The translations under genes and the position numbers were made by a program. Under the pieces are notes generated by a model that searched no databases, was not told the origin of the DNA, and saw nothing but the letters and a program-made list of their open reading frames with translations. From positions 16,889-28,115 of the forward strand of contig DDLZ01000063.1 in NCBI GenBank assembly GCA_002340405.1: a stretch of 11,227 nt of DNA, read 5' to 3'. Source of the stretch: Bacteroidales bacterium UBA2559 (GTDB lineage Bacteria > Bacteroidota > Bacteroidia > Bacteroidales > Bacteroidaceae). Positions 1 through 8,553 of this stretch are shown in pieces (the first letter of the stretch is position 1; every line of letters starts with the position of its first letter).

Positions 1-1829
1 GATTTCAGATAGATGCTGAGTACCAGGAACATGGTAGCGAGGAAGAATATTCCTTCGAAACCAAGTTTTTGCAGAGTCAGACACCAATTTGCATTGCAAA
101 GCATAACAATTATACCAAGCATATAGCATACAACTGAACTCGCAAAGAGGACGCTGCTCCACTTGAGCTGAGTCTTGATAGTATGTTCATCGAGCGGCTT
201 GGCTGGAACAGTATTCTTACTGAGAAGCGTGAGGCCGACGAACAGAATGACCAGTACGATAAACACATAACCCATACGGATCAGGAACGGAGTATTCGGC
301 ATGATCAGCTTGAACAGTACCGAGAACAGGAATGTACCGATAGCCGTTACAATAGCAGCCAGACCGCTTGAACGCTTCCAGAGCAAACCAAGGCTGAAGA
401 TGACAACGATACCCGGATATACAAATCCCGAATACTCCTGAATGATCTGGAATGCCTGGTCAGCGCCACCCATGATAGGATATACGGCAATCAGAGCAAT
501 TACAAGAGCAGCAAGGGCAGTCAGACGGCCTACAGCTACAAGCCTTCTCTCAGAAGCATTTTTATTCATGAACTGTTTGTAGATATCTATAGTGAAGATG
601 GTAGATGTAGAGTTGAACATCGAAGCCAGAGATGAAATGACGGCAGCAGTCAGGGCAGCGAAAGAGAGACCCTTAACAACGACCGGAGTAAAGTTTCTGA
701 TAAGGAAAGGATAGGCATCATCGGATACATTGATCGAACCGTTCAGCAAACCCTGGTTCATCAGACTGGTATGCAGATCAGCGTCATTCCAAATCAGATA
801 AGCGCAAACGCCGGGGATACATACGATAAACGGGATCAAAATCTTCAGGAAACCTGCAAATACCAAACCTTTCTTAGCTTCATCGATATTCTTTGCGGCA
901 AGACCCTTCTGGATGATATACTGGTTGAAACCCCAGTAACCCAGATTGGTAAGCCATAAAGCACCAATGATAAGAACGATACCTGGCAGAGTGAAGTATG
1001 GGTCATTTTTGATATTCGGGTACACTTCAGCCTGACGTTCTACCACCAGGCTGAAGTGCCTGTCTCCGGGTATATCACCCAATCGGCTCATTACCTCTCC
1101 TAAAGCAGGAATAGCACCTTGTACACCTAGGTGAGGAGCAATAGTCGCCAGAGCAAACCAGGCAGTGACAAGTCCGCCGCCAACCAGGAATACAACCTGC
1201 ATGACATCAGTCCATGCAACAGATGCCAGACCGCCATAGATAGAGTATAGACCTGCTATCATATATAGGAATATGATAATCAGCAGACGTACCGAGATGC
1301 TGGTTTCACCAATCATCAAAACAGCGCCTTTCACACCTAAAATCTGCTCAATAGCTAAGGCACCAAGCCATGCCACAGAGGTCAGATTGATAAATACATA
1401 GAGGAAAAGCCAGAAAATTGAGAAAGCCAGACCTACACCCTGGTTGTAACGATTGGTCAGGAATTGAGGTATAGTAAACACCTTATTCTTAATCATTACA
1501 GGAAGGATGAATTTAGCTACAACAACCAAAGTCAGGGCAGCCATCAACTCGTAAGCTGCAATTGCAATACCCGATGCATAAGCGGAGCCGCTCATGCCGA
1601 TAAACTGTTCAGCACTGATGTTGGCCGCAATAAGCGAAGCGCCTACAGCCCACCAAGTCAGTGTGTTACCTGCTAAGAAATAGTCTTTGGAAGTCTTCTC
1701 CTGTCCGTCTTTTTTTCTCGAAACGAAGAACCCCAGAAAAACCAGAATCACTAAATAAACAAGGAAAATAATATAGTCTATCGTATGAAAACCATTATTA
1801 CTTAAACCTTCTAAAATGCTGTTATTCAT
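1..1829 (-). CDS. sglT: Sodium/sugar symporter, SGLT (SSS) family; 3' end runs off the left edge
   Basis: Inner-membrane transporter that couples Na+ entry to uptake of a sugar, here most likely galactose or glucose. I translated 609 codons from ATG at 1829 without a stop; the frame continues past base 1, so the C-terminus is missing. The hydrophobic helices of a sodium:solute symporter are evident. Hallmarks are SLIAANISAEQFIG at about 65-78, TNLGYWGFNQYIIQ at 294-307, and AAVISSLASMFNSTSTIF at 395-412, whose Ser pair 399-400 corresponds to the Na2-site serines of Vibrio SGLT. Compared from memory with Vibrio SGLT, the sugar-contact residues Asn70, Gln75, Glu94, Asn295 and the gate Tyr298 are kept; a Ser near TM2 is Ala97. 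Last visible gene of a galM-galK-galM-sglT operon, 29 nt after the lipoprotein galM, with no SD-like site. Family is certain; the exact sugar is inferred from the neighbours. Confidence 0.93.
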   Translation of the reverse strand, partial: MNNSILEGLSNNGFHTIDYIIFLVYLVILVFLGFFVSRKKDGQEKTSKDYFLAGNTLTWWAVGASLIAANISAEQFIGMSGSAYASGIAIAAYELMAALTLVVVAKFILPVMIKNKVFTIPQFLTNRYNQGVGLAFSIFWLFLYVFINLTSVAWLGALAIEQILGVKGAVLMIGETSISVRLLIIIFLYMIAGLYSIYGGLASVAWTDVMQVVFLVGGGLVTAWFALATIAPHLGVQGAIPALGEVMSRLGDIPGDRHFSLVVERQAEVYPNIKNDPYFTLPGIVLIIGALWLTNLGYWGFNQYIIQKGLAAKNIDEAKKGLVFAGFLKILIPFIVCIPGVCAYLIWNDADLHTSLMNQGLLNGSINVSDDAYPFLIRNFTPVVVKGLSFAALTAAVISSLASMFNSTSTIFTIDIYKQFMNKNASERRLVAVGRLTALAALVIALIAVYPIMGGADQAFQIIQEYSGFVYPGIVVIFSLGLLWKRSSGLAAIVTAIGTFLFSVLFKLIMPNTPFLIRMGYVFIVLVILFVGLTLLSKNTVPAKPLDEHTIKTQLKWSSVLFASSVVCYMLGIIVMLCNANWCLTLQKLGFEGIFFLATMFLVLSIYLK

Positions 1830-1858
1830 CTTATAATATTGTTAGGTTAATAGTTATT

Positions 1859-3016
1859 TTATTCAACGCCAAATTTGTAAATGCAGCGGCTGTAGTACTC
1901 CTGTCCCGGCTCAAGTACTGCACTGTACCATCCGGGAAGATCAGACTTGTTGGGGCTGTCGGGGTACTTTTGGGTCTCCAAACAGCAGCCTGTGCGCTGT
2001 TCCATCTTACATCCCTGCTTATCGATCCCCGTTCCGTCCAGGAAGTTGCCTGAATAGAACTGTATTCCCGGTTCGTTTGTATAGACTTCGACAAAAATAC
2101 CGGTTATGGGGCTGTATAGCTTGGCGGCGCATTTGGTATCGTCGCACCTGGTGTTCAATACCCAGTTGTGGTCATATCCGTTACCGTTCTTCAGCTGTGC
2201 ATAATCGTAATTATTGATCTCCTTACCAATCTCCTTACCTTTGGTGAAATCCATAGGAGTACCGGCAACCGGAAGTATCTCGCCTGTGGTCATGTAAGTT
2301 TCGTCGCAGGGAGTAAAGTTGTCGGCATTGAGGGTCAGGATGTGATTGGTAATGGGAATTGAATGGTCGCCGTTGAGGTTGAAGTAGCTGTGGTTAGTCA
2401 TATTGATGACTGTCTTCTTGTCGGTAGTTGCTTTCCAAACAATATCAATGGCGTTATTGTCGGTCAACGTGTAAGTTACCGTAGCCACGACATTGCCGGG
2501 GAAACCTGCCTCACCATCGGGCGAGTTCAAAACCAAGGTGATACTGTTGTCCTTCACCTCTTTTACATCATAAACCAGATTCTGCCAGCCCATAGGCTCA
2601 GGTACGAGCGTGCATCCTCCGTGCAGGCAGTGTCCGAAGTTGTTTTGCGGCAACTGATAGGTTACGCCGTCCAGAGTGATGCGGCCCTGATCGATACGGT
2701 TGGCATAACGCCCCACCGATGCGCCGAAATCGCTGGCCAGGGTAGTGTAATCCGTGATGTTGCTGAATCCGATAACGGCATCCTGCATCTTGCCATCGCG
2801 ATCCGGGACCATAATGGCAACGATACGTGCACCGAAGTTGGTAACCCAGACCTCGCAGCCGTTACTGTTGGTAATCTTGTACAGGTCAGTCTGCTTGCCT
2901 GTAAATTCAGTCTGGAAGTCGGCTCTGTTAAGAACCGGCGGTGCTTCCTTTTGCGAACAGGCTCCCAAAGTCAGAAGTCCGCTCAGCAGGATAAAAATAC
3001 TTTTTTTCATTCTCAT
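1859..3016 (-). CDS. galM: Aldose 1-epimerase (galactose mutarotase), lipoprotein form
   Basis: Interconverts alpha and beta anomers of galactose and other aldoses. The 385-residue protein starts with a lipoprotein signal peptide: basic MRMKK, a hydrophobic stretch 6-17, then LGAC with Cys20 as the lipidation site. It is therefore predicted to be membrane-anchored outside the cytoplasm; only one acidic residue follows the Cys, so I cannot say whether it reaches the cell surface. The mutarotase fold spans about 33-385. Catalytic features are present: His132 in LHGG, His209 in NHSYFN (general acid), Asp282 in GYDH (sugar contact) and Glu347 in CLETQ (general base). Met3 at 3010 is an equally good start. 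It lies 26 nt after galK and 29 nt before the symporter gene. It resembles the other GalM of this operon along its whole length, suggesting an old duplication followed by relocation. Its likely job is to equilibrate anomers before import. Confidence 0.95.
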   Translation of the reverse strand: MRMKKSIFILLSGLLTLGACSQKEAPPVLNRADFQTEFTGKQTDLYKITNSNGCEVWVTNFGARIVAIMVPDRDGKMQDAVIGFSNITDYTTLASDFGASVGRYANRIDQGRITLDGVTYQLPQNNFGHCLHGGCTLVPEPMGWQNLVYDVKEVKDNSITLVLNSPDGEAGFPGNVVATVTYTLTDNNAIDIVWKATTDKKTVINMTNHSYFNLNGDHSIPITNHILTLNADNFTPCDETYMTTGEILPVAGTPMDFTKGKEIGKEINNYDYAQLKNGNGYDHNWVLNTRCDDTKCAAKLYSPITGIFVEVYTNEPGIQFYSGNFLDGTGIDKQGCKMEQRTGCCLETQKYPDSPNKSDLPGWYSAVLEPGQEYYSRCIYKFGVE

Positions 3017-3042
3017 TTGATTGTTGTTATTTTGTTGATGAT

Positions 3043-4197
3043 TTATTGCAGTTTCCGTGTGCCGTCACCTATGACTACAGGATAAACTTTTGGTGTTATG
3101 CCGAATTTTTTCGAATATTCCCTGACGGCTTTCGATGTGAATTTGTCATAAAGGGTCTTGCGTACAAGATTAATGGTACATCCTCCGAATCCTCCACCCA
3201 TGATGCGGCTCCCTGTAACGCCGCATTCCTCAGCTATCCCAACAAGGAAGTCCACCTCTTCACAGCTGACCGTATAATCCCGGCTGAGTCCCCAATGGGT
3301 CTCGTACATCTTCTTGCCTACCGTTTCATAATCCCCCCTGTTCAGGGCGTCGCTTACAGCCATAACCCTCTCTTTTTCATCGAGAACATATCTGGAGCGA
3401 CGGTAGTCGGTATCGGACAGTCCGCTCTTGACGGCATCCAGCATGGCATAGTCTATGTCGCGCAGAGTTTCGACGTTTTGAAATTTACGGTTCGCCAGAG
3501 CTACAGCTCTTTCACAGCTTTCACGGCGTTCATTGTATTCGGTACCAAGAGAATGCTTGACGCATGAATCAATCAGCACCAGACTATATTCTTGAGGATT
3601 GAAGGGGAAATATTCATACTCCAATGACCGGCAATCAAGTCTTATCAGACAGCCTTGTTTGCCGAAAATCGATGCGAACTGGTCCATGATGCCACATTTT
3701 ACACCACAGTAGTTGTGTTCGGCTGCCTGTCCTATCTTTGCAAGCTCAAACATATCAACGCGCCCGTCTGCGAATATGGTGTTGAGGGCGAAGGCAAATA
3801 CACATTCCAGAGCCGCCGATGACGACATGCCGGCTCCCAACGGAATATCTCCGGAAAAAGCCGAATTGAAACCGCCAAGTGTGACTCCGCGTTTTTGCAT
3901 CTCTTTGCATACCCCGAAGATATAACATGCCCAGTGCTGTGTAGGCTTTTCATTTTCGTCAATATCATATTCGACGTAATTGTCACTCTTCAAGTCTATA
4001 GCCAGCAGTCGTACCTTACGTGAAGCGTTTATACAAATTTCAGCCGCGATGCCTTTGTCTATGGCACCGGGAAAGACAAATCCGCCGTTATAATCGGTAT
4101 GTTCACCTATCAGATTTATACGTCCTGGTGAAAAGAAAAGGTCTCCGGTATGTCCAAACTGCTCCCTGAATCTGTTTCGCAGAATAGTGGTATCCAT
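3043..4197 (-). CDS. galK: Galactokinase (GHMP kinase family)
   Basis: Phosphorylates alpha-D-galactose with ATP to galactose-1-phosphate, the first committed step of the Leloir pathway, in the cytoplasm. The 384-residue length is normal. The galactokinase signature PGRINLIGEHTDYNGG lies at 24-39, with Arg26, Glu32 and Asp35. The GHMP ATP-binding loop PLGAGMSSSAA is at 119-129, the catalytic base is Asp172 in CGIMDQF, and the third GHMP motif GSRIMGGGFGG is at 329-339. All key residues are intact. The ATG at 4197 follows the stop of the cytoplasmic galM by a 10-nt run of T in the sense strand, with no SD sequence, so translation probably depends on coupling or on the unstructured A/T-rich stretch. 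The galT and galE partners are absent from the window and must lie elsewhere. Confidence 0.97.
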   Translation of the reverse strand: MDTTILRNRFREQFGHTGDLFFSPGRINLIGEHTDYNGGFVFPGAIDKGIAAEICINASRKVRLLAIDLKSDNYVEYDIDENEKPTQHWACYIFGVCKEMQKRGVTLGGFNSAFSGDIPLGAGMSSSAALECVFAFALNTIFADGRVDMFELAKIGQAAEHNYCGVKCGIMDQFASIFGKQGCLIRLDCRSLEYEYFPFNPQEYSLVLIDSCVKHSLGTEYNERRESCERAVALANRKFQNVETLRDIDYAMLDAVKSGLSDTDYRRSRYVLDEKERVMAVSDALNRGDYETVGKKMYETHWGLSRDYTVSCEEVDFLVGIAEECGVTGSRIMGGGFGGCTINLVRKTLYDKFTSKAVREYSKKFGITPKVYPVVIGDGTRKLQ

Positions 4198-4207
4198 AAA
4201 AAAAAAA
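4198..4207 (-). repeat. T10 homopolymer between galM stop and galK start
   Basis: The entire spacer between the cytoplasmic galM stop (TAA) and the galK ATG is ten consecutive T on the coding strand. This leaves no SD site. Such tracts can slip during replication or transcription; because this one is outside the reading frames, slippage would alter only spacing. Confidence 0.9.
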
Positions 4208-5299
4208 TTACTCGACCCCGAAACGATAGACGGTGGTCTGGGTGTAAACTTCCCCGGGACTTAGTACCGTGCTGGGGAAATATGGATGATTTGGGCTGTC
4301 CGGAAAGTGTTCGGCTTCAAAGCATACTGCACAACGTTTGTGAAGCTTTGAGCCGTGAGCGCATGTGCTGCCGTTACAGTAGTTACCGGTATAACACTGA
4401 ACGCCGGGTTCGGTGGTGTAGCACTCCAGTGTACGACCGCTGACGGGATCGACGCATTTCACGGCAAAACTCAGTTCACCAGGTTCGCGCTTGTTTAGTA
4501 CCCAACAGTGGTCGTAACCGTTGCCGTTCTTTGTCTGAACCCCCTCTTCAATACGTTCACCTATCTTGCGCGGGGTGCGGAAGCAGAACGGGGTGCCTGC
4601 CACTTTGTCGATACTGCCTAAAGGGATGGCTGTAGGATCAATAGGAATATAATGGTCGGCATTGATGGTCATGTCGTAGTTTAGAACGGTATCCGGTTCT
4701 CTTTTCGTTCCGTTCAGGTTGAAGTAAGCATGGTGTGTCAGACAGACAACAGTCTTCTTATCGGTTGTGGCCTCATAATCAATCACCAGTTCATTGTCAT
4801 CGGTCAGACGGTATATCACATTCACCTCCAGATTACCGGGGAATCCCTCCTCGCCATCCTTGCAAAGATAGTGCAAATGGAGTGTGCATGCATCTATCTG
4901 TTCAGCGTCGAATACGCGTTTATGGAAACCGGTAGGTCCTCCATGCAGACTGTTCGGATCATTATTGATAGCAAGATTGTACTGTTTGCCGTCAAGTGTG
5001 AATTTTCCGGCTGCTATACGGTTGCCGTAACGTCCGATAAGAACGCTCAGATAAGCCTCCTCGCTGTTCATCAGGTTATCAAGACTGTCATGGCCCCATA
5101 CTACGCTCTCCATCTTGCCGTTTCTGTCCGGCATCATGACTGCCAGTAGAGCTCCGGCATAGTTTGTTACTGCTATTTCACTCCCTTTTTTGTTCTTTAG
5201 AATGAAAAGGTCAGTCTTTTTCCCCTGCACCGTAGCCTGAAAATCCTCTCTTTTAAGACCGGCCAGATTGTCCTTTATAAAAAAATCACTCATAAGCAT
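4208..5299 (-). CDS. galM: Aldose 1-epimerase (galactose mutarotase), cytoplasmic form
   Basis: Converts beta-D-galactose to the alpha anomer used by galactokinase. The 363-residue protein has no signal peptide and begins MLMSDFF, so it should be cytoplasmic, unlike the second GalM of the operon. Catalytic features are complete: His119 in LHGG, His190 in THHAYFN, Asp263 in GYDH and Glu328 in CFEAEHFPDSPN. Sugar-binding Arg and Asn occur in IGRYGNRI at 88-95. First gene of the galM-galK-galM-sglT operon, 10 nt before galK. The start is ATG at 5299; Met3 at 5293 is an alternative and nothing in the leader distinguishes them. A candidate promoter lies 38-69 bases upstream of the start. Confidence 0.95.
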   Translation of the reverse strand: MLMSDFFIKDNLAGLKREDFQATVQGKKTDLFILKNKKGSEIAVTNYAGALLAVMMPDRNGKMESVVWGHDSLDNLMNSEEAYLSVLIGRYGNRIAAGKFTLDGKQYNLAINNDPNSLHGGPTGFHKRVFDAEQIDACTLHLHYLCKDGEEGFPGNLEVNVIYRLTDDNELVIDYEATTDKKTVVCLTHHAYFNLNGTKREPDTVLNYDMTINADHYIPIDPTAIPLGSIDKVAGTPFCFRTPRKIGERIEEGVQTKNGNGYDHCWVLNKREPGELSFAVKCVDPVSGRTLECYTTEPGVQCYTGNYCNGSTCAHGSKLHKRCAVCFEAEHFPDSPNHPYFPSTVLSPGEVYTQTTVYRFGVE

Positions 5300-5334
5300 T
5301 GTTGCTGCATTAATTTAGGTTTTGTAATTAACAT

Positions 5335-5350
5335 CGCAAATTAACGCAAA
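5335..5350 (-). repeat. Tandem TTTGCG repeat overlapping the gal promoter -7 region
   Basis: TTTGCG occurs twice on the minus strand (5350-5345 and 5340-5335), exactly 10 bp apart and separated by TTAA. A related TTTGCA lies upstream at 5368-5363. The helical-turn spacing over the promoter would suit a regulator binding one DNA face. The -7 box itself supplies part of one copy, so the repeat may partly reflect promoter composition. Confidence 0.4.
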
Positions 5351-5368
5351 ATCGTGTATCAATGCAAA
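5337..5368 (-). promoter_or_regulatory. Candidate sigma-ABfr promoter of the gal operon
   Basis: On the minus strand, TTTG (5368-5365) is followed after 20 nt by TTAATTTG (5344-5337). This resembles the Bacteroides -33/-7 consensus (TTTG and TAnnTTTG) with one mismatch and about the right spacing. Transcription would start near 5330, giving a leader of about 30 nt to the galM ATG. It sits between the folC stop (5384) and galM (5299). I see no strong terminator after folC, so some readthrough into the gal operon is possible. Confidence 0.55.
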
Positions 5369-5383
5369 CAAAAACAGGAAAAA

Positions 5384-6697
5384 TCAGTTAGGAATTGTTT
5401 TTTTTACGGTAGCCATAAGGTCTGCTACCACGAAAGTACTGCCACCTATGAAAATAATGTCTTTTTCGGATGAGTCTGCCAATGCTCTATTTACTGCTTT
5501 TTCTACAGTGTCGAAAGCTTCACCTTTAAGTCCGGCAGCCGCCCCCGCCTCTTTTAGTACGTTGCTATCCATAGCCCGTTGTACCGACGCCCGGGTAAAG
5601 TAGCAGATAGAGTTGCGTGGGATCATATTCAGTACTTCAGTAATATTCTTGTCTTCTGCCATGCCTATCACTATGCGCAGTTTCCCGGCTTGGGAAGTTT
5701 GGGCTATCTCTTTGAGTTGCTGTGCTATATATTGGAATCCATGACCGTTATGTCCGGTGTCGCAAATCATCAGAGGTTTTTCCGAGATCTTTTGCCACCG
5801 GCCCATCAGTCCGGTCATACGGCAGACATCTTTGAATCCTTTTCTAACATCCTGTTCGGATATAACAAAACCTCTTTTTTTTAATTCCTCAACGGCGGCA
5901 AGTATCGTATTGGCGTTTTTCCCCTGACAGGATCCTCCAAGGCAACTCTCGAGTTCGGGGTATCCTTCGGCATCATAGACGACAAGAGAGGGATCTTTAT
6001 ATCTTTTTGAATGTATTCTGTTTTTATCTTGAGCAAACAGAACAGGTGCACCGACTTCGGCAGCTTTTCTTACAAATACTGCCCGTGTTCCGGCAGTGTG
6101 TTCCCCTATGACAACCGGTACTCCCGGTTTTATGATCCCGGCCTTTTCGGTCGCAATTTTTTCCAAAGTGTCACCAAGTTGCTTCATATGGTCAAAGCCG
6201 ATGTTTGTGATGACGGAGAGCTTTGGGGTGATGATATTGGTGCAGTCGAGTCTGCCTCCCAGTCCTGTCTCTATTACAGCGACATCAACCTTTTTTTCAG
6301 CAAACCATTTGAAGGCCATTGTGGTGGTTACCTCAAAAAAAGAGGGAGAACAGGGCTCCATAAAAGCTCTGTTCTCCTTTATAAATTTTATGACAAACGA
6401 TTTTGTCACGGAACGGCCGTTGATCTTTATCCTTTCTCTGAAATCCACCAGATGTGGTGAGGTGTATAACCCGGTTTTAAGTCCCGAGGCTTGAAGTATG
6501 GCCGCCAGGGTATGTGCCACACTCCCCTTACCGTTGGTACCGGCTATGTGAATTGTGGCAAACTGACGGTGGGGAAATCCTGCATGGGCATCAAAAAGCA
6601 GAGAGTTTCCAAGTCCCTCCTTATATGCTTTTGCACCGATCTTTTGGAATACCGGAGTCTGTGTTAAGAGCCATTCGACGGATTTGTTGTAGTCCAC
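5384..6697 (-). CDS. folC: Bifunctional folylpolyglutamate synthase / dihydrofolate synthase
   Basis: ATP-dependent Mur-ligase-like enzyme that adds glutamate to dihydropteroate and to folates, in the cytoplasm. The 437-residue length is normal. The P-loop GTNGKGS is at 53-59, followed by GLYTSPHLVDFRERI at 76-90, ETGLGGRLDCTNI at 143-155, and ITNIGFDHMKQLGDTL at 163-178 with EKAGIIKPG after it; the Lys of EKAG is the usual carbamylated residue. In the C-terminal domain DTGHNGHG (313-320) replaces the more familiar D-x-AHNP, and the protein ends near GSTFVVADL. The start is GTG at 6697; no Met follows until residue 113, and upstream the frame has only two codons before the dnaJ TAA, so GTG is well supported. 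It follows dnaJ by 6 nt in the same frame and is probably the last gene of grpE-dnaJ-folC. Confidence 0.95.
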   Translation of the reverse strand: MDYNKSVEWLLTQTPVFQKIGAKAYKEGLGNSLLFDAHAGFPHRQFATIHIAGTNGKGSVAHTLAAILQASGLKTGLYTSPHLVDFRERIKINGRSVTKSFVIKFIKENRAFMEPCSPSFFEVTTTMAFKWFAEKKVDVAVIETGLGGRLDCTNIITPKLSVITNIGFDHMKQLGDTLEKIATEKAGIIKPGVPVVIGEHTAGTRAVFVRKAAEVGAPVLFAQDKNRIHSKRYKDPSLVVYDAEGYPELESCLGGSCQGKNANTILAAVEELKKRGFVISEQDVRKGFKDVCRMTGLMGRWQKISEKPLMICDTGHNGHGFQYIAQQLKEIAQTSQAGKLRIVIGMAEDKNITEVLNMIPRNSICYFTRASVQRAMDSNVLKEAGAAAGLKGEAFDTVEKAVNRALADSSEKDIIFIGGSTFVVADLMATVKKTIPN

Positions 6698-6703
6698 GTT
6701 AAT

Positions 6704-7891
6704 TTAGCTGAAATAGCTTCTGAACTTTTTGAATATCTTTTCTTTGACTGAAGCCGAAGGCTGGAAATTATTGGATGTATCAAATTTCTCCAAAGTCTGC
6801 TTTTCATCTTTTGACAGTTTTTCGGGAATATAGACACTTACATTGACTATCATGTCTCCACGCTGGTTGCTGTGAAGCATCGGAAGTCCTTTCCCGCGCA
6901 GCCTTAACATTTTGCCGGGCTGGGTGCCGGACTCTATCTTGACTCTTACCGCACCGTCCAGAGTGGGAACTTCGACAGCGCCTCCCAATGCAGCCTGTGG
7001 GACCGATAGCAACAGGTTATAAACCAGATCGTTTTCATCCCGTATCAGGTCTTTGTGCGGCCGTTCTTTGATCAGGATGAGCAGGTTGCCGTTGTATCCA
7101 TTGTTCTTTCCGGCATTTCCCTTGCCCTCGACAGAGAGTTGCATACCTTCGGCCACTCCGGCAGGTATGTTTACTTCAACTATCTCCTCGCCGTAAACTA
7201 CACCGTCACCGCTGCAGTGCTGACAACGGTTCTTTATTACCTTGCCTTTACCTTCGCAATTCGGACATACGGTCTGGGTCTGTACCATACCGAAGAAACT
7301 CTGCTGGGTACGCAAGACCGAACCTGTTCCCTTACAGTCGGGACATGTTTCGGAACCTGAGCCGCCCTGTGCTCCTGAGCCTTTACAGTGAGTGCAGGGT
7401 ACAAGTTTTTTGACCTTGAATTTTTTCGTGACTCCGGTATTGATCTCTTCCAGAGTGAGTGAAACCTGTATTCTGATATCCGAACCCTGGGAGCGATATT
7501 CCCGCTGGCGTGTACGTCCGCTGAATCCGCCAAATCCGCCTCCGCCGAAGCTGCTGAACCCGCCGAATCCTCCTCCGCCTCCGCCGAAAATATCGCCGAA
7601 CATGGAGAATATATCATCCATGGACATTCCCCCGCCGAATCCGCCTTCGAAACCGGCTGTTCCGCTCAACCCTTCAAAGCCGAACTGGTCGTATTTGGCA
7701 CGCTTGTCGGGATCGCTCAGGACACTGTATGCCTCGGCCGCCTCCTTGAACTTCTCTTCGGCCTCTTTGTTACCGGGGTTTTTATCGGGGTGGTATTGTA
7801 TGGCTTTTTTACGGTAAGCCTTCTTTATCTCGTCTGCTGTGGCGGTTTTCGCAACCTCCAGCACCTCGTAGTAGTCTCTCTTTTTTGCCAT
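6704..7891 (-). CDS. dnaJ: Chaperone protein DnaJ (type I Hsp40)
   Basis: Cytoplasmic co-chaperone that delivers unfolded clients to DnaK and stimulates its ATPase. All type I parts are present in 395 residues: a J domain at about 5-70 with HPD at 34-36; a Gly/Phe-rich linker at about 71-125 with long Gly runs; a zinc-binding domain with four CxxCxGxG repeats at 166-173, 183-190, 209-216 and 223-230; and the client-binding beta domains from about 231 with a C-terminal dimerisation region. The final repeat reads CQHCSGDG, still within consensus. ATG at 7891 gives [11 protein letters not shown], the standard start. It lies 5 nt after grpE and 6 nt before folC, so the three are almost surely cotranscribed. 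dnaK is not in the window. Confidence 0.98.
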   Translation of the reverse strand: MAKKRDYYEVLEVAKTATADEIKKAYRKKAIQYHPDKNPGNKEAEEKFKEAAEAYSVLSDPDKRAKYDQFGFEGLSGTAGFEGGFGGGMSMDDIFSMFGDIFGGGGGGFGGFSSFGGGGFGGFSGRTRQREYRSQGSDIRIQVSLTLEEINTGVTKKFKVKKLVPCTHCKGSGAQGGSGSETCPDCKGTGSVLRTQQSFFGMVQTQTVCPNCEGKGKVIKNRCQHCSGDGVVYGEEIVEVNIPAGVAEGMQLSVEGKGNAGKNNGYNGNLLILIKERPHKDLIRDENDLVYNLLLSVPQAALGGAVEVPTLDGAVRVKIESGTQPGKMLRLRGKGLPMLHSNQRGDMIVNVSVYIPEKLSKDEKQTLEKFDTSNNFQPSASVKEKIFKKFRSYFS

Positions 7892-7896
7892 ATTCC

Positions 7897-8496
7897 TTAT
7901 TGTGCAACTGTCACTTTAGCATGACGAAGTACTTTGTCATTGAATTTATAACCGTCAATGGCGCAGTCAATTACATGCCCTTTTATTAAATTCTCGTCAG
8001 TCGATGGGATCAAGGCTATAGCTTCATGGTAATCCGTGTCAAACGGTTCATTTTTAGGAGAAATCTTCTGCAGACCCTTTTGCTCAAGAGTATGCATCAT
8101 TTTGTTGTATATTATTTCGATTCCGTCCTTGAGGGCGTAAAAATCCTCGGATTCGCCTGAACTGGTTATAGCTCTTTCCATATCGTCTATTATGGGAAGA
8201 ATGTCGGTTATGACATCAGCCGAACCGTTCTTTATTATTTCGGCCTTCTCTTTTACTGTGCGCTTACGATAATTGTCAAATTCGGCCATCTGCCTGAGAA
8301 GACGGTCTTTCAACTCTTTAATCTCGGTTTGTGCCTCTGCAAGCCTATCTTCAACGGATTTTTCCTCAGTCTCTATCTGTTCGGAATTCTGCTTTTCGGT
8401 TCCGGTCTCCAAACCTCTGTCTTTCTCATTAATCTTACTGTTTTTTATCTCTTTCTTCTCTTTTTCCTTCTTCCCGGATTCTTTGTTGTGTGACAT
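7897..8496 (-). CDS. grpE: Nucleotide exchange factor GrpE
   Basis: Dimeric exchange factor that releases ADP from DnaK. The 199-residue protein has a very charged, disordered N-terminus (about 1-40, rich in Lys and Glu), then a long helix/coiled-coil region at about 42-90 containing [15 protein letters not shown], a helical segment [17 protein letters not shown] at 94-110, and the beta-wing domain with [14 protein letters not shown] at 151-164 and the conserved ending [11 protein letters not shown]. The ATG at 8496 is preceded by a long A/T-rich leader without SD. First gene of grpE-dnaJ-folC; hrcA does not precede it, since the upstream gene is cytidine deaminase. Regulation is probably from the sigma-54-like promoter at 8554-8569. 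Confidence 0.97.
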   Translation of the reverse strand: MSHNKESGKKEKEKKEIKNSKINEKDRGLETGTEKQNSEQIETEEKSVEDRLAEAQTEIKELKDRLLRQMAEFDNYRKRTVKEKAEIIKNGSADVITDILPIIDDMERAITSSGESEDFYALKDGIEIIYNKMMHTLEQKGLQKISPKNEPFDTDYHEAIALIPSTDENLIKGHVIDCAIDGYKFNDKVLRHAKVTVAQ

Positions 8497-8553
8497 ATTC
8501 TAATTTATATCTTAATTATTTTAAGTCGTAAATATTTATTCAATATATAATAC

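Noticed and set aside
313..320. Residues 313-320 of FolC (protein numbering): DTGHNGHG instead of D-x-AHNP, considered as a sign of altered function.
   Set aside because: The His-Asn core is kept and all other motifs are intact; I regard it as lineage variation, not loss of activity.
2363..3085. A 240-codon open frame on the plus strand, antisense to the lipoprotein galM.
   Set aside because: It is a shadow of a well-supported gene: no family resemblance, and the opposite strand has intact catalytic motifs and a signal peptide.
7500..7660. Dense CCGCC-rich low-complexity repeats resembling a tandem repeat array.
   Set aside because: They are the codons of the normal Gly/Phe-rich linker of DnaJ read on the opposite strand.
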